Notes: generated by a model not told the origin, from the letters alone. 64,000 bases of DNA from Streptomyces justiciae (GCF_015163075.1 NZ_JADDXU010000011.1:1-64000); one strand, 5' to 3'; shown: positions 25,822 through 34,988, counted from the first letter of the stretch. Translations and numbers: made by a program.

Positions 25822-26985
25822 TCAGTTGCAGGCGCGCAGGGCCGCGAGGTTGTCGTAGCCGATCTTGGCGAAGTCCAGGGACTGGCTGGGCACGGTCGTG
25901 CTCGGTGCGTTGTCCTGCTCGACCATCGGGTTGTGGTAGTTCTTCGCGCCCACCCGGGTGAAGAACTTCCGGTAGTCGATGTCGCCCGTGCCGAACGGCA
26001 CCATGTCGTAGCCCAGGCCGCTCTGGAGGTTCACGACGCCGTCCTTGGCGTGGAAGAGCGGGAAGCGGTTGGTGTTGCGGACCACGAGCGCGGCCGGGTC
26101 GAAGACGTCCTCGCGCTGGGAGCCGTCGTGGGCGGTGTACGTGTGGAACTTGTACTGGGCCACGTGCGCCCAGAACACGTCCAGCTCCAGGTACACGTTC
26201 TTGCGGTCCGTCACCGTCAGGAAGTACTCCAGCTTGCGGATGCCGGAGCTGCGGGTCGGCTTGCCCTGGGCGTCGAGCGGGCCGCCGTCGAGCAGGAAGT
26301 CGTAGGCGGCGTCGTGGTTGTGGGTGTAGAGCTTGATGCCCTCGCCGCGGGCGATGGCGCCCAGGGTGTTCCACTTCTCCGCGGCCACGTCCCAGTCCGC
26401 GCGGTAGCGGGTGTTGGTGGGGTCGGCGCCGGTCCCCATGTGCTCCATGCCGAGGATGTTGGCGATCTCCAGGAAACGCTTGAAGGTGTCGAGGTCGGAC
26501 GTGGTCAGCGGCCAGGACGGCGGGATGTAGCCGTGGCTGCCCTGCGCCCGCAGGCCGTACTCGTCGAGCCAGGAGCGCATGAGCTTCGCGCCCGCCACCG
26601 TGCCCAGATCGGCGCCGCCGGGCGCGTTGGCGTGCTGGCCGTAGCCGGCGAACTCCACCTGGCGGTAGCCGAATCGGGACAGCTGCCGGAACACCTCCCG
26701 GAAGCCGGAGGGCAGGTCGGAGGCCAGCGGGTCGCGGCCGATCGCGTCCCGGACGGTGTAGAGGATGATGCCGCGCTTGTGCGGGGGCACCAGAGCGGAA
26801 CGTCCCCGGTCACCGGCGGCGGCTTCGGATCTGTCCTGCGCGAGGGCTGGTGAGGCGCCGAAGACCGGGGCGGCGATCGCCACGGCGGCGGTGGCGGTGC
26901 AGGTGCTGAGGAAACGGCGGCGGCTGACGCCGAGCGTGCGGCGCAGGGCGTCGCCGGTGACGGCTTCGTCGTTGAACGCGGTCAC
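25822..26985 (-). CDS. Tat-exported sugar phosphate isomerase/epimerase-like TIM-barrel protein
   Basis: 387 aa. The twin-arginine motif VSRRRFLSTC is at residues 20-29, with a hydrophobic stretch to about 48. The TIM barrel (AP endonuclease 2/xylose isomerase-like) shows YTVRDAIG, QVEFAGYGQHAN, GTGADPTNTRYRADWD, YTHNHDAAYDF, LELDVFWAHVA and LFHAKDG with typical metal-binding His/Glu/Asp. Export is odd for a supposed sugar-phosphate enzyme and suggests action on unphosphorylated sugar outside the cell, for example as a lyase or epimerase on an oxidised glycoside. It lies just before the secreted PQQ dehydrogenase. Confidence 0.8.
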   Translation of the reverse strand: MTAFNDEAVTGDALRRTLGVSRRRFLSTCTATAAVAIAAPVFGASPALAQDRSEAAAGDRGRSALVPPHKRGIILYTVRDAIGRDPLASDLPSGFREVFRQLSRFGYRQVEFAGYGQHANAPGGADLGTVAGAKLMRSWLDEYGLRAQGSHGYIPPSWPLTTSDLDTFKRFLEIANILGMEHMGTGADPTNTRYRADWDVAAEKWNTLGAIARGEGIKLYTHNHDAAYDFLLDGGPLDAQGKPTRSSGIRKLEYFLTVTDRKNVYLELDVFWAHVAQYKFHTYTAHDGSQREDVFDPAALVVRNTNRFPLFHAKDGVVNLQSGLGYDMVPFGTGDIDYRKFFTRVGAKNYHNPMVEQDNAPSTTVPSQSLDFAKIGYDNLAALRACN

Positions 26986-27085
26986 AGTGGTTCTCTCTTT
27001 CGTTGTCGCGATGCTGCGGGTGCCTGACGGACGCCGCCCCGAAAGGAGGCCGACGAACCGCAGGAGAACGGGACTTCACTGCGGT

Positions 27086-27100
27086 GGCCGCTGCGCGGCC
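27086..27100. promoter_or_regulatory. small GC palindrome between synthase and exported isomerase genes
   Basis: GGCCGC-tgc-GCGGCC, a perfect short dyad in the 214-bp gap. A second hairpin GCGGGC/GCCCGC at 27161-27178 follows the synthase stop and may be its terminator. The gap suggests a separate promoter for the two exported enzymes. Confidence 0.3.
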
Positions 27101-27199
27101 GGACACTGCGCGGGGGGTGGGGTTCATGACGAGCCGACCGATGGCGTCGCTCGTTGGGCGGCGGGCGTGACTGCCCGCTGACAGATGAGAGATCAGGTG

Positions 27200-28363
27200 T
27201 TACGACGGCGAGGGGGATGCGTTCCGCAGCCGGTCGGCGAACGACAGCAGCGCGGTGAACTGCTCCGTCAGGCCCGACGGACCCGCGTCGGGGTCCTTGA
27301 AGTAGAAGCCCAGCTCCGGGAGCGGGCCGGACAGGCCCGCCTCGTGGGCGCGGGCGACCAGGCGGGCCAGGTCCAGCACGAGCGGTGCGGCCAGGGCCGA
27401 GTCGCAGCCCTGCCAGATGGTCTGCAGGATCATGCGCGAGCCGAGGAAGCCCTCGAAGGCGACGTGGTCCCAGGCGGTCTTCCAGTCGCCGAGCACGGGT
27501 ACGTCGTCGATGTGCACCTCGCCCTGCGGGGTGTGCCCGAGGGTGTCGGCCAGGACGCGTTCCTTGCCGGCGTTCTTCGCGGCGGCCGCGCCCGGGTCGG
27601 CCAGCGCCGCCCCGTCGCCGCCGCCCAGCAGGTTGGTGCCGGACCAGGCCCTGACGTGCAGGGCGCGTTGGACGAACATCGGGGCGAGCGCGGCCCGCAG
27701 CAGCGTCTGGCCGGTCTTGCCGTCGCGGCCCGCGTGGGGAAGTCCGGCGGCCGCGGCGGCTTCGGTCAGGGCCGGGGTGCGCAGCCCGGTGGACGGCGTG
27801 AAGTTGACGTAGGGACAGCCGGCTCGCACGGCGGCGGCCGCGTAGAGGGAGCTGGCCGGCAGTCGTACGGCGTCCGGTGCGGGCAGGGGCTCCGTGGAGG
27901 AGACATTGACCACGACCACGCGGGCCAGTGCGTGGCGCTCGCGGAACGCGGTGAGGTCGGCGGCGAAGTCCGCGATGAGCTCCTCGTCGCCGCGCGGGTC
28001 GTCCGGGAGAGGGCCGCCGATGCGTATCTCCTCGTCGGCGGCCCGGAGTTCGGCGCGTACGGCGGGGGCGAGCCCGTGCGGCAGGACACCTGCCTCGGTG
28101 AGCTGTTCGGCCCGCTTGGGCAGCGGGCAGTGGGCGGTGTCGTGGCCGCCGAAGACGAGCGAGGACAGGGCCGGCAGGTCGGTGCCGTCGAACGGCTGGG
28201 TTTCGGTGACCATGCCGGTCGGCGCGTGCAGTTGGGCGGTGACCGCCGCGCATCCGGTGACGGCGGTGGTGGCGACCGATCCGCGGGCTCCGACGAACCA
28301 GACGCCGGTGCGCGCGGTGCGCTCGCCGGTCCGGGGCTGCGATGCGTTCCCGTCGTTGTTCAC
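27200..28363 (-). CDS. myo-inositol-1(3)-phosphate synthase family protein
   Basis: 387 aa from GTG 28363, chosen for AGGGAGG with 6-nt spacing; upstream ATGs in frame lack such a site. The NAD fold starts GVWFVGARGSVATT, and family motifs NVSSTEP, GCPYVNFTPS, DGKTGQTL, GTNLLGGGDG, DWKTAWDHVAFEGFLG and FYFKDP are in order. The enzyme isomerises glucose 6-phosphate to inositol phosphate with NAD. Its position among sugar dehydrogenase and isomerase genes is unusual; the housekeeping synthase is normally elsewhere, so a catabolic or specialised role is possible. Confidence 0.85.
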   Translation of the reverse strand: MNNDGNASQPRTGERTARTGVWFVGARGSVATTAVTGCAAVTAQLHAPTGMVTETQPFDGTDLPALSSLVFGGHDTAHCPLPKRAEQLTEAGVLPHGLAPAVRAELRAADEEIRIGGPLPDDPRGDEELIADFAADLTAFRERHALARVVVVNVSSTEPLPAPDAVRLPASSLYAAAAVRAGCPYVNFTPSTGLRTPALTEAAAAAGLPHAGRDGKTGQTLLRAALAPMFVQRALHVRAWSGTNLLGGGDGAALADPGAAAAKNAGKERVLADTLGHTPQGEVHIDDVPVLGDWKTAWDHVAFEGFLGSRMILQTIWQGCDSALAAPLVLDLARLVARAHEAGLSGPLPELGFYFKDPDAGPSGLTEQFTALLSFADRLRNASPSPS

Positions 28364-28793
28364 GAACTGCCTCCCTGCCATGTCGCTGTGCCGAGGTGGT
28401 GTGGAGGACGGTGGGTGGGGGCTCGGAGGCCTCCCGCCCACCGCCGGCATATGGGCGGCTTTGGCCGCGGTCCGGGAGGGCTCTTCCCGGGTGGACGCGG
28501 TTACGGCGTGCGGGTGAGCGGCGAAGGGCCGCGGGGGTGAAGTGCGGGATACCTGGGGGCTCTTGGCCCTGCGCGGTGCGGGACGTCCTCGGTAAGTCGG
28601 TCTCGGGGGGCGGGGGTTCGGCCGTACGACCTGTCGGCGCCGTCAGTGTCGAACCACTGTGTGGTTCCTGTGCACGAAAGGGACCGTAGCCCCGTTCGTC
28701 TGTGGCGGGAACCCCTTGTGCACGAAGAAAGCGAACTTCTTCCAGGATGAGGACAAAGCGGAGTTGGGGGAGGCAACCCCGCTTCAGCGTCCG
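28364..28793. other. 430-bp intergenic region upstream of the inositol-phosphate synthase
   Basis: No supported gene. It contains a short dyad ACCAC-tgt-GTGGT (28653-28665) and a 10-bp direct repeat TGTGCACGAA at 28669-28678 and 28717-28726, spaced by 48 bp. These lie about 300 bp from the synthase start, close to the end of the upstream gene, and could be regulator half-sites for a promoter inside the locus. Confidence 0.4.
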
Positions 28794-29801
28794 TCAGTTG
28801 TCGCCACCTGCGAAAGCGGCGTCGAAGGAGGTGGTCGGGGGCTCGAAGTCGTACGCCTTGAGACTGCGCAGCGCCTCGGGAGCGCCCTGGAGGCGGTCCA
28901 TGCTGGCGTCCTCCCACTCCACCGAGACCGGCCCCTCGTAGCCGATCGAGCGCAGCATCCTGAAGACGTCCTCCCAGGGCACGTCGCCGTGTCCGGCGGA
29001 GACGAAGTCCCAGCCGCGGCGCGGGTCGCCCCACGGCAGATGAGAGCCCAGGCGTCCGTTGCGGCCGTCCAGGCGCTTGCGGGCCTCCTTGCAGTCGACG
29101 TGGTAGATCCGGTCGCGGAAGTCGTACAGGAAGCCGACCGGGTCCAGGTCCTGCCACACGAAATGGGAGGGGTCGAAGTTCAGGCCGAACGCCGGCCGGC
29201 GATCGACGGCTTCCAGGGCGCGCTGGGTGGTCCAGTAGTCGTAGGCGATCTCGCTGGGATGCACCTCGTGCGCGAAGCGCACGCCCTCGGCGTCGAAGAC
29301 GTCCAGGATCGGGTTCCAGCGGGCCGCGAAGTCCTCGTAGCCACGCTCGATCATCGCCTCCGGCGCCGGCGGGAACATCGCCACCAAGTGCCAGATCGCC
29401 GAGCCGGTGAAGCCGATCACCGTGTCGACGCCGAACGCGGCCGCCGCCCGCGCGGTGTCCGCGATCCGGGCCGCCGCCCGCTGCCGCACCCCCTCCGCAT
29501 CACCGTCACCCCAGATCTCCCCGGGCAGGATCGCCTGATGGCGTTCGTCGATGATCGCGTCGCAGACCGCCTGCCCGACCAGGTGGTTGGAGATCGCCCA
29601 GCACTTCAAGCCGTACTTGTCGAGGAGTTGGTGACGCGACTTCACATAGCCGGGATCAGCGAGGGCCTTGTCGACCTCGAAATGATCGCCCCAGCAGGCG
29701 AGTTCGAGACCGTCGTAACCGAAGTCACGAGCCAGCCGACAGACCTCCTCCAGGGGAAGGTCCGCCCACTGACCGGTGAAGAGCGTGAACTGGCGCGGCA
29801 T
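28794..29801 (-). CDS. cytoplasmic sugar phosphate isomerase/epimerase-like TIM-barrel protein
   Basis: 335-aa TIM-barrel protein without signal peptide. Motifs GYDGLELACWGDHFEVD, VIGFTGSAIWHL, FAHEVHPSEIAYDY, GLNFDPSHFVWQ, IYHVDCKEA and VSVEWED contain the His/Glu/Asp metal ligands of the xylose-isomerase-like superfamily. It lies 31 bp after a Gfo/Idh/MocA dehydrogenase, a pairing seen in inositol and 3-keto-sugar catabolism. It may isomerise or cleave the keto-sugar made by that dehydrogenase. GGAGG precedes the ATG. Confidence 0.85.
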   Translation of the reverse strand: MPRQFTLFTGQWADLPLEEVCRLARDFGYDGLELACWGDHFEVDKALADPGYVKSRHQLLDKYGLKCWAISNHLVGQAVCDAIIDERHQAILPGEIWGDGDAEGVRQRAAARIADTARAAAAFGVDTVIGFTGSAIWHLVAMFPPAPEAMIERGYEDFAARWNPILDVFDAEGVRFAHEVHPSEIAYDYWTTQRALEAVDRRPAFGLNFDPSHFVWQDLDPVGFLYDFRDRIYHVDCKEARKRLDGRNGRLGSHLPWGDPRRGWDFVSAGHGDVPWEDVFRMLRSIGYEGPVSVEWEDASMDRLQGAPEALRSLKAYDFEPPTTSFDAAFAGGDN

Positions 29802-29832
29802 GGTGCCTCCGTGCGGGGTTCCTGGCGGGCTG

Positions 29833-31047
29833 CTATCGGACTTCGGCCTCGACGGCCTGGACGAGGGTGTAGACGGAGTTCTTCTCGGCGCTCTCCTCCA
29901 CCGCGGCGAGCACCCGCTGCACCTGGAGCCCGTCCGCGAAGGACGGCATCGGATCGGTGCCGGACGCGATGGCCTCGACGAGGTCGCGGGCCTGGTGGAC
30001 GAAGGAATGCTCGTAGCCGAGGCCGTGGCCCGGCGGCCACCAGCCCTCCAGGTAGGGGTGGTCGGGCTCGGTGACGACGATCCTGCGGAACCCCGCGGTC
30101 GCGGCGGGCTCCTGGTGGTCGTGGAAGGACAGTTCGTTGAGCCGCTCCAAGTCGAAGGCGAGCGAGCCGAGTTCGCCGTTCACCTCCAGCCTCAGGGCGT
30201 TCTTGCGGCCCGACGCCATCCGGGTGGCCTCGAACACGCCGAGCGTCCCCGAGGAGAACCGGCCGGTGAAAACGGCCGCGTCGTCCACCGTCACCGGCCC
30301 GCGCCGAGAGCCGCCGGCAGCGGTCAGGCCGGAGGAGGCGCCGTCAAGCCGCGGCCGTTCCTTGATGAAGGTCTCCACCTGGGCGGAGACCCCGACCAGC
30401 GCCTCACCCGTCAGATACTGCGCGAGGTCGACGATGTGCGCGCCCAGGTCGCCGAGCGCCCCCGACCCGGCATGCTCCCGCTGAAGCCGCCAGGTGAGCG
30501 GGAAGTCGGGGTCGACCAGCCAGTCCTGGAGGTAGCTGACCCGCAGGTGGCGCAGGGCGCCGAGCCTGCCCTCGGCGATGAGCCGGCGGGCGAAGGTGAG
30601 GGCGGGCACGCGCCGGTAGTTGAAGCCCACCATGGCCAACTGCCCACGGGCGCGGGCCGCTTCGGCGGCGGCGACCATGGCCTCCGCCTCGGCGACCGAG
30701 TTGGCCAGCGGCTTCTCGCACAGGACGTGCTTGCCCGCCTCCAGTGCCGCGATGGCGATCTCCGCGTGGCTGTCGCCCGGTGTGCAGACGTCGACGAGTT
30801 GCACGTCGTCCCGGGCGATGAGGGCGCGCCAGTCGGTCTCCGCGGCGGCCCAGCCGTGCTTGTCGGCCGCCGCCCGCACGGCGTGCGCGTCGCGGCCGGC
30901 GATCGCGGACAGGACCGGCCGCAGCGGCAGGTCGAACACGTGCCCAACGGTGCGCCATCCCTGTGAATGGGCGGCGCCCATGAACGCGTAGCCGACCATG
31001 CCCACGCCGAGCGTCGGCGGTGCGGTCCGGTTGTCCCTCTGTTCCAT
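29833..31047 (-). CDS. Gfo/Idh/MocA family sugar dehydrogenase
   Basis: 404 aa from ATG 31047 (GAGGAGGAAT upstream). Rossmann start GVGMVGYAFMGAAHSQGW, CTPGDSHAEIAIAALEAGKHVLCEKPLA with the family EKP motif near residues 98-100, and a C-terminal alpha/beta domain. It oxidises a sugar or cyclitol with NAD(P). It sits between the importer's binding protein and an isomerase-like gene, so it most likely acts on the imported substrate. Inositol or 3-keto-forming glycoside oxidation are the main options. Confidence 0.88.
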   Translation of the reverse strand: MEQRDNRTAPPTLGVGMVGYAFMGAAHSQGWRTVGHVFDLPLRPVLSAIAGRDAHAVRAAADKHGWAAAETDWRALIARDDVQLVDVCTPGDSHAEIAIAALEAGKHVLCEKPLANSVAEAEAMVAAAEAARARGQLAMVGFNYRRVPALTFARRLIAEGRLGALRHLRVSYLQDWLVDPDFPLTWRLQREHAGSGALGDLGAHIVDLAQYLTGEALVGVSAQVETFIKERPRLDGASSGLTAAGGSRRGPVTVDDAAVFTGRFSSGTLGVFEATRMASGRKNALRLEVNGELGSLAFDLERLNELSFHDHQEPAATAGFRRIVVTEPDHPYLEGWWPPGHGLGYEHSFVHQARDLVEAIASGTDPMPSFADGLQVQRVLAAVEESAEKNSVYTLVQAVEAEVR

Positions 31048-31117
31048 ACGGATTCCTCCTCGTCGGAGTGTCACTGACTCATCGCTGTGCTCGCGCGGGG
31101 CTCGCGGCCCGGCCCGG

Positions 31118-32164
31118 TCAGATGAAGCCGGTCGGCAGGTACTGGTCGACGTTGTCCTTGGTGACCACGGCCGAGTAGAGCGTCAGCGAGGACGGGATCT
31201 CGAACTCGGCGAGCCCGCTGACGCCCTTGCTCTGGCCGAGGGCGCGGGCGAGGTCGATCGCGGAGGCGGCCATCGTGGGCGGGTACAGGACGGTCGCCTT
31301 GAGGACGCTGTTGCCGGCCTTGATGGCGTCCATCGCGGACTTGGCGCCCGCGCCGCCGACCATCAGGAAGTCGTCGCGGCCGGCCTGGTCGATGGCCCGC
31401 AGCGCGCCGACGCCCTGGTCGTCGTCGTGGTTCCACAGCGCGTCGAAGTTCGACTGGGCCTGGAGGAGTTGGGCCATCTTGGCCTGTCCGGACTCGACCG
31501 TGAAGTCGGCCGCCTGGCGGGCCACCTTCTTGATGTTCGGGTAGTTCTTCAGGGCGTCGTCGAAGCCCTTGGTGCGCTGCTGGGTCAGTTCGAGGTTGTC
31601 GAGGCCGGCGAGTTCGACGACCTTGGCGTTCTTCTTGCCCTTGAGCTGCTCGCCGATGTAGTGCCCGGCGTTGAGGCCCATGCCGTAGTTGTCGCCGCCG
31701 ATCCAGCAGCGGTACGCCTGCGGGGAGTTGAAGATGCGGTCGAGGTTGATGACGGGTATCCCGGCACGCATGGCCTTCAGACCGACCTGGGTGAGGGCCT
31801 TGCCATCGGCCGGCAGGATCACCAGGACGTCGACCTTCTTGTTGATCAGCGTCTCGATCTGGCCGATCTGCTGGGCGGTGTCGTTGGAGCCCTCGGTGAT
31901 CTCCAGGGTGACGTCGGAGTACTTCTTCGCCCGCGACTTGGCGTTGTCGTTGATGGCGTTCAGCCAGCCGTGGTCGGCCTGCGGGCCGGCGAAACCGATG
32001 GTGACCTGCTTGCCAGGCTTGTCGTCGGCGACGGGGGCGTTGTCCGCGGCCGGTTCCTGGTCCTTGGTCTCGTTGCTGGTGCAGGCCGTCAACAGCGCTC
32101 CGGCGGACACGGCTGCGGTGCCGAACAGCAGTGCTCTGCGGCTGGTGGCGGGGGTTCTTGCCAT
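31118..32164 (-). CDS. sugar ABC transporter substrate-binding lipoprotein (ribose/inositol type)
   Basis: 348 aa. An N-terminal SRRALLFGTAAVSAGALLTAC combines a twin arginine with a lipobox (LTAC, Cys at about 28), so it may be a Tat-exported lipoprotein. The mature domain is a LacI-like periplasmic fold: VTIGFAGPQADHGWLNAINDNAKS, DVLVILPADGKAL, GIPVINLDRIF, ALWNHDDDQGVGALRAI. This type binds ribose, inositol, xylose or similar monosaccharides. It is the third gene of the ATPase-permease-binding protein set. Confidence 0.9.
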   Translation of the reverse strand: MARTPATSRRALLFGTAAVSAGALLTACTSNETKDQEPAADNAPVADDKPGKQVTIGFAGPQADHGWLNAINDNAKSRAKKYSDVTLEITEGSNDTAQQIGQIETLINKKVDVLVILPADGKALTQVGLKAMRAGIPVINLDRIFNSPQAYRCWIGGDNYGMGLNAGHYIGEQLKGKKNAKVVELAGLDNLELTQQRTKGFDDALKNYPNIKKVARQAADFTVESGQAKMAQLLQAQSNFDALWNHDDDQGVGALRAIDQAGRDDFLMVGGAGAKSAMDAIKAGNSVLKATVLYPPTMAASAIDLARALGQSKGVSGLAEFEIPSSLTLYSAVVTKDNVDQYLPTGFI

Positions 32165-32250
32165 GGTGGATCGACCCTTCGACTGGGCAGTGTGCGGCAG
32201 GACGGGGTGGCGGGGGGCCGGACGGCGGTGTCAGGTGCCGCCGTCCGGCG

Positions 32251-32410
32251 GTGTACGGCACGGGCGGCGTCCGGGCGCCGGCGTGCGGCGAGCGGCACGG
32301 GCGGCGTCAGGCGGCTCCGTGCGGCGTACGGCGCGGGCGGCTTCAGGCCTCTCTCCGCGCGGCGTACGGCACGGCGGCGTCAGGCGTCTCCGTGCGGTGA
32401 GCGGCGCTGG
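32251..32410. repeat. degenerate tandem repeat at the permease/binding-protein junction
   Basis: About 4.5 imperfect copies of a 35-38-bp unit of the form GTGCGGCGTACGGCACGGGC followed by GGCGTCAGGC...CTCC, beginning near 32251, 32283, 32319, 32357 and 32392. The permease stop codon (32380) lies inside the fourth copy, so the array seems to have grown from the 3' end of that gene into the spacer before the binding-protein gene. Confidence 0.65.
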
Positions 32411-33408
32411 ACCAGGACGGCGGCCACGATGATGGCGCCCTTCGCGATCTGCTGGACAGCGGTCTCGAGGTTGTTCAGGGCGAAGATGTTGGTGATCGTG
32501 GTGAAGATCAGCACGCCGAGGACGGAGCCGACGATGGTGCCGCGGCCACCGCTGAGCAGCGTGCCGCCGATGATCGCCGCCGCGATGGCGTCCAGCTCGT
32601 AGAGGTTGCCATTGGTGTTCTGGCCCGAACCTGCGAGCACGATCAGCATGAACGCGGCGATGCCGCAGCACAGTCCGGACAGCAGGTACAGGTACAGCCG
32701 TTGGCGGCGGACGTCGATGCCGGCCAGACGTGCCGCCTCCGCGTTGCCGCCGACCGCGACGGTGCGCCGGCCGAAGGTGGTGCGGTTGAGCAGCAGCCAG
32801 CCGATGACGGTGACCGCGGCGAAGATCAGGACGAGCGGCGGGATGCCGAGGACGTAGGAGTCCCGGCCGCCGAGGTCGAGCACCGACTGGACGGTCACGA
32901 CCTGGGTGCTGCCGTCCGTGATCTGCAGGGCCAGGCCCCGGGCGGAGGCGAGCATGGCCAGCGTCGCGATGAACGGGACCATCCTGCCGTAGGCGATCAG
33001 CAGGCCGTTCACCAGTCCGCAGCCCACACCGACGATGACGGCGGTGAACAGGATGCCGGCGAAGCCGAAGTCCTGGGTGGCCACGGTCGTCGCCCACACC
33101 GAGGCGAGCGCGACCATCGCGCCGACCGACAGGTCGATGCCGCCGCTGGTGATGACGAACGTCATGCCGACGGTGACGACACCGATCACGGACGCCTGGG
33201 TGAGGACGAGTTGGAGGTTGCTGGTCGCCAGGAACTCGTCCGGCGCGGTGATCCCGCCGACCGCGACGAGGACGGCGAGGACTCCGAGCAGGGACAGCGT
33301 GCGCACGTCCCACCGCAGTGCGGTCAGGCGTGAACTCCCCTTCTCCTCCGCGGATTCGGCGGCGGACGTCGGCGCGTCCTTCGGCGCCGCGGTGGCCGGC
33401 TGCGTCAT
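32380..33408 (-). CDS. sugar ABC transporter permease (RbsC type)
   Basis: 342-aa permease with a 30-residue charged N-terminus and about eight to ten transmembrane helices. GMTFVITSGGIDLSVGAMVAL (about 80-100) and GGNAEAARLAGIDV (near 215) are signatures of the ribose/inositol permease family. The start overlaps the ATPase stop by 4 nt. It forms the homodimeric channel for the importer. Its last codons are in a tandem repeat array, so the extreme C-terminus may vary between strains. Confidence 0.92.
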   Translation of the reverse strand: MTQPATAAPKDAPTSAAESAEEKGSSRLTALRWDVRTLSLLGVLAVLVAVGGITAPDEFLATSNLQLVLTQASVIGVVTVGMTFVITSGGIDLSVGAMVALASVWATTVATQDFGFAGILFTAVIVGVGCGLVNGLLIAYGRMVPFIATLAMLASARGLALQITDGSTQVVTVQSVLDLGGRDSYVLGIPPLVLIFAAVTVIGWLLLNRTTFGRRTVAVGGNAEAARLAGIDVRRQRLYLYLLSGLCCGIAAFMLIVLAGSGQNTNGNLYELDAIAAAIIGGTLLSGGRGTIVGSVLGVLIFTTITNIFALNNLETAVQQIAKGAIIVAAVLVQRRSPHGDA

Positions 33409-34928
33409 GACGTCGGGCTCCCTTCCATCACAAGATCGAGTACGCGGTGCTCGTCGAGCTCCCGGGCGTCCGCCGTGCGGACGACGCTGCCTTCGCGGAG
33501 CACGAGCACCCGGTCGGCGAGGCCCAGGACCTCGGGCACCTCGCTGGACACGAGAAGTACGGCCAGGCCCTCGTCGGCCAGCCGGCGGATCACGGCGTAG
33601 AGCTCGGCCCGGGCGCCGATGTCGACGCCCCTGGTCGGCTCGTCCAGCAGCAGGACCTTGCAGCCCCGCAGCAGCCAGCGGGCGAGCACCGCCTTCTGCT
33701 GGTTGCCGCCGGACAGGGTCCTGATCGCGGTGTCGGGGTTGTCCGGCCGCAGGGACAGTTCGCGGACCGCCTGGTGGGTCGCGGCGCGTTCGCCGCGCCG
33801 GTCGATCCAGCCCGCGCGGGCGAACCGGGACAGGGTGGAGACCGACACGTTGCTGCTGACGGACTCCAGCATCAGCAGGGCCTGTGCCTTGCGTTCCTCG
33901 GGCGCGAGGCCGATGCCGGCGCGCACGGCGGCGCGTACGCTCCCGGGGCGCAGGGGGCTGCCGTCGACGAGCACCCGGCCGGCGTCGGGTTTGCGGGCCC
34001 CGTAGACGGTCTCCAGGATCTCGCTGCGCCCGGACCCGACGAGTCCGGCCAGACCGACGATCTCCCCGGGCCGCAGTTCCAGGTCGACGGGTGCGAACTC
34101 CCCTCGCCGGGTGAGCCCTTCGACCTTCAGCACCGGCTCCCGTTCCGCGGCGAACCTGGCCGTGGGGCGTTCGGGGAAGACGTACTCCACGTTCCGCCCG
34201 GTCATCAGGGCCACGACCTCTCGGGTCGGGGTCGACTCGGCGGGCAGGCCGCCCGCGACCGACCGGCCCTCCTTGAGGACGGTGACCCGGTCGCCGATGC
34301 GCCGGATCTCCTCCAGGCGGTGCGAGATGTAGATGACGGCGACGCCTTCGGCGGTCAGATCGGCCACGATCCTGAAGAGGTTGTCGACCTCTTCGGGGTC
34401 GAGCGCCGCCGACGGCTCGTCCATCACGATCAGCCGCACCTCGTGGGAGAGCGCGCGGGCCATGGAGACGATCTGCTGCTGGGCCGCGGACAACTCGCCG
34501 ACGAGCCGGGCGGGTTCGATCTCCGAGTGGCCGAGGCGTTCCAGCAGCTGCGCGGTCGCGGTGCGGGCGGCAGCGCCGCGCACGACGAATCCGGCGGAGG
34601 TGGGTTCGTGGCCGAGGAAGACGTTCTCGGCCACGGACAGGCCCTCGATCAGGTCGAGTTCCTGGTAGATGGTGGCGATGCCGAGGCGCATGGCGGCGAT
34701 CGGTGACCCCAGGGTGACGGGCTCGCCCCGCCAGGTGATCTCACCGTCGTCGGGCTGGTGGGCTCCGGCGAGCACTTTGATCAGGGTGGACTTGCCGGCG
34801 CCGTTCTGGCCGAGGAGGCAGTGGACTTCACCGGCCTCGACTTCGAGGTCCACACCGTCCAGGGCGCGGACGCCCGGGAAGGACTTGGTGATGCCGGACA
34901 TGGTGAGCAGGGGTGGTTGTGGTGCCAT
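33405..34928 (-). CDS. sugar ABC transporter ATP-binding protein (RbsA type, two ATPase domains)
   Basis: 507 aa from ATG 34928; the longer open frame upstream is repeat DNA. Two nucleotide-binding domains: the first has Walker A GQNGAGKST (about 34-42), LSAAQQQ in place of the signature, and Walker B LIVMDEPSAALD. The second has a degenerate P-loop (GLVGSGRSE), LSGGNQQK and VLLLDEPTRGVD. This matches RbsA/XylG/IatA organisation. First gene of the importer, probably controlled by the ROK regulator upstream. Confidence 0.93.
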   Translation of the reverse strand: MAPQPPLLTMSGITKSFPGVRALDGVDLEVEAGEVHCLLGQNGAGKSTLIKVLAGAHQPDDGEITWRGEPVTLGSPIAAMRLGIATIYQELDLIEGLSVAENVFLGHEPTSAGFVVRGAAARTATAQLLERLGHSEIEPARLVGELSAAQQQIVSMARALSHEVRLIVMDEPSAALDPEEVDNLFRIVADLTAEGVAVIYISHRLEEIRRIGDRVTVLKEGRSVAGGLPAESTPTREVVALMTGRNVEYVFPERPTARFAAEREPVLKVEGLTRRGEFAPVDLELRPGEIVGLAGLVGSGRSEILETVYGARKPDAGRVLVDGSPLRPGSVRAAVRAGIGLAPEERKAQALLMLESVSSNVSVSTLSRFARAGWIDRRGERAATHQAVRELSLRPDNPDTAIRTLSGGNQQKAVLARWLLRGCKVLLLDEPTRGVDIGARAELYAVIRRLADEGLAVLLVSSEVPEVLGLADRVLVLREGSVVRTADARELDEHRVLDLVMEGSPTS

Positions 34929-34988
34929 GAGGAATCCCCTCGGCGGATGCGGGCCGTGAGTGGGCAGGGCTGGGCTGGGCGTGGAGGA

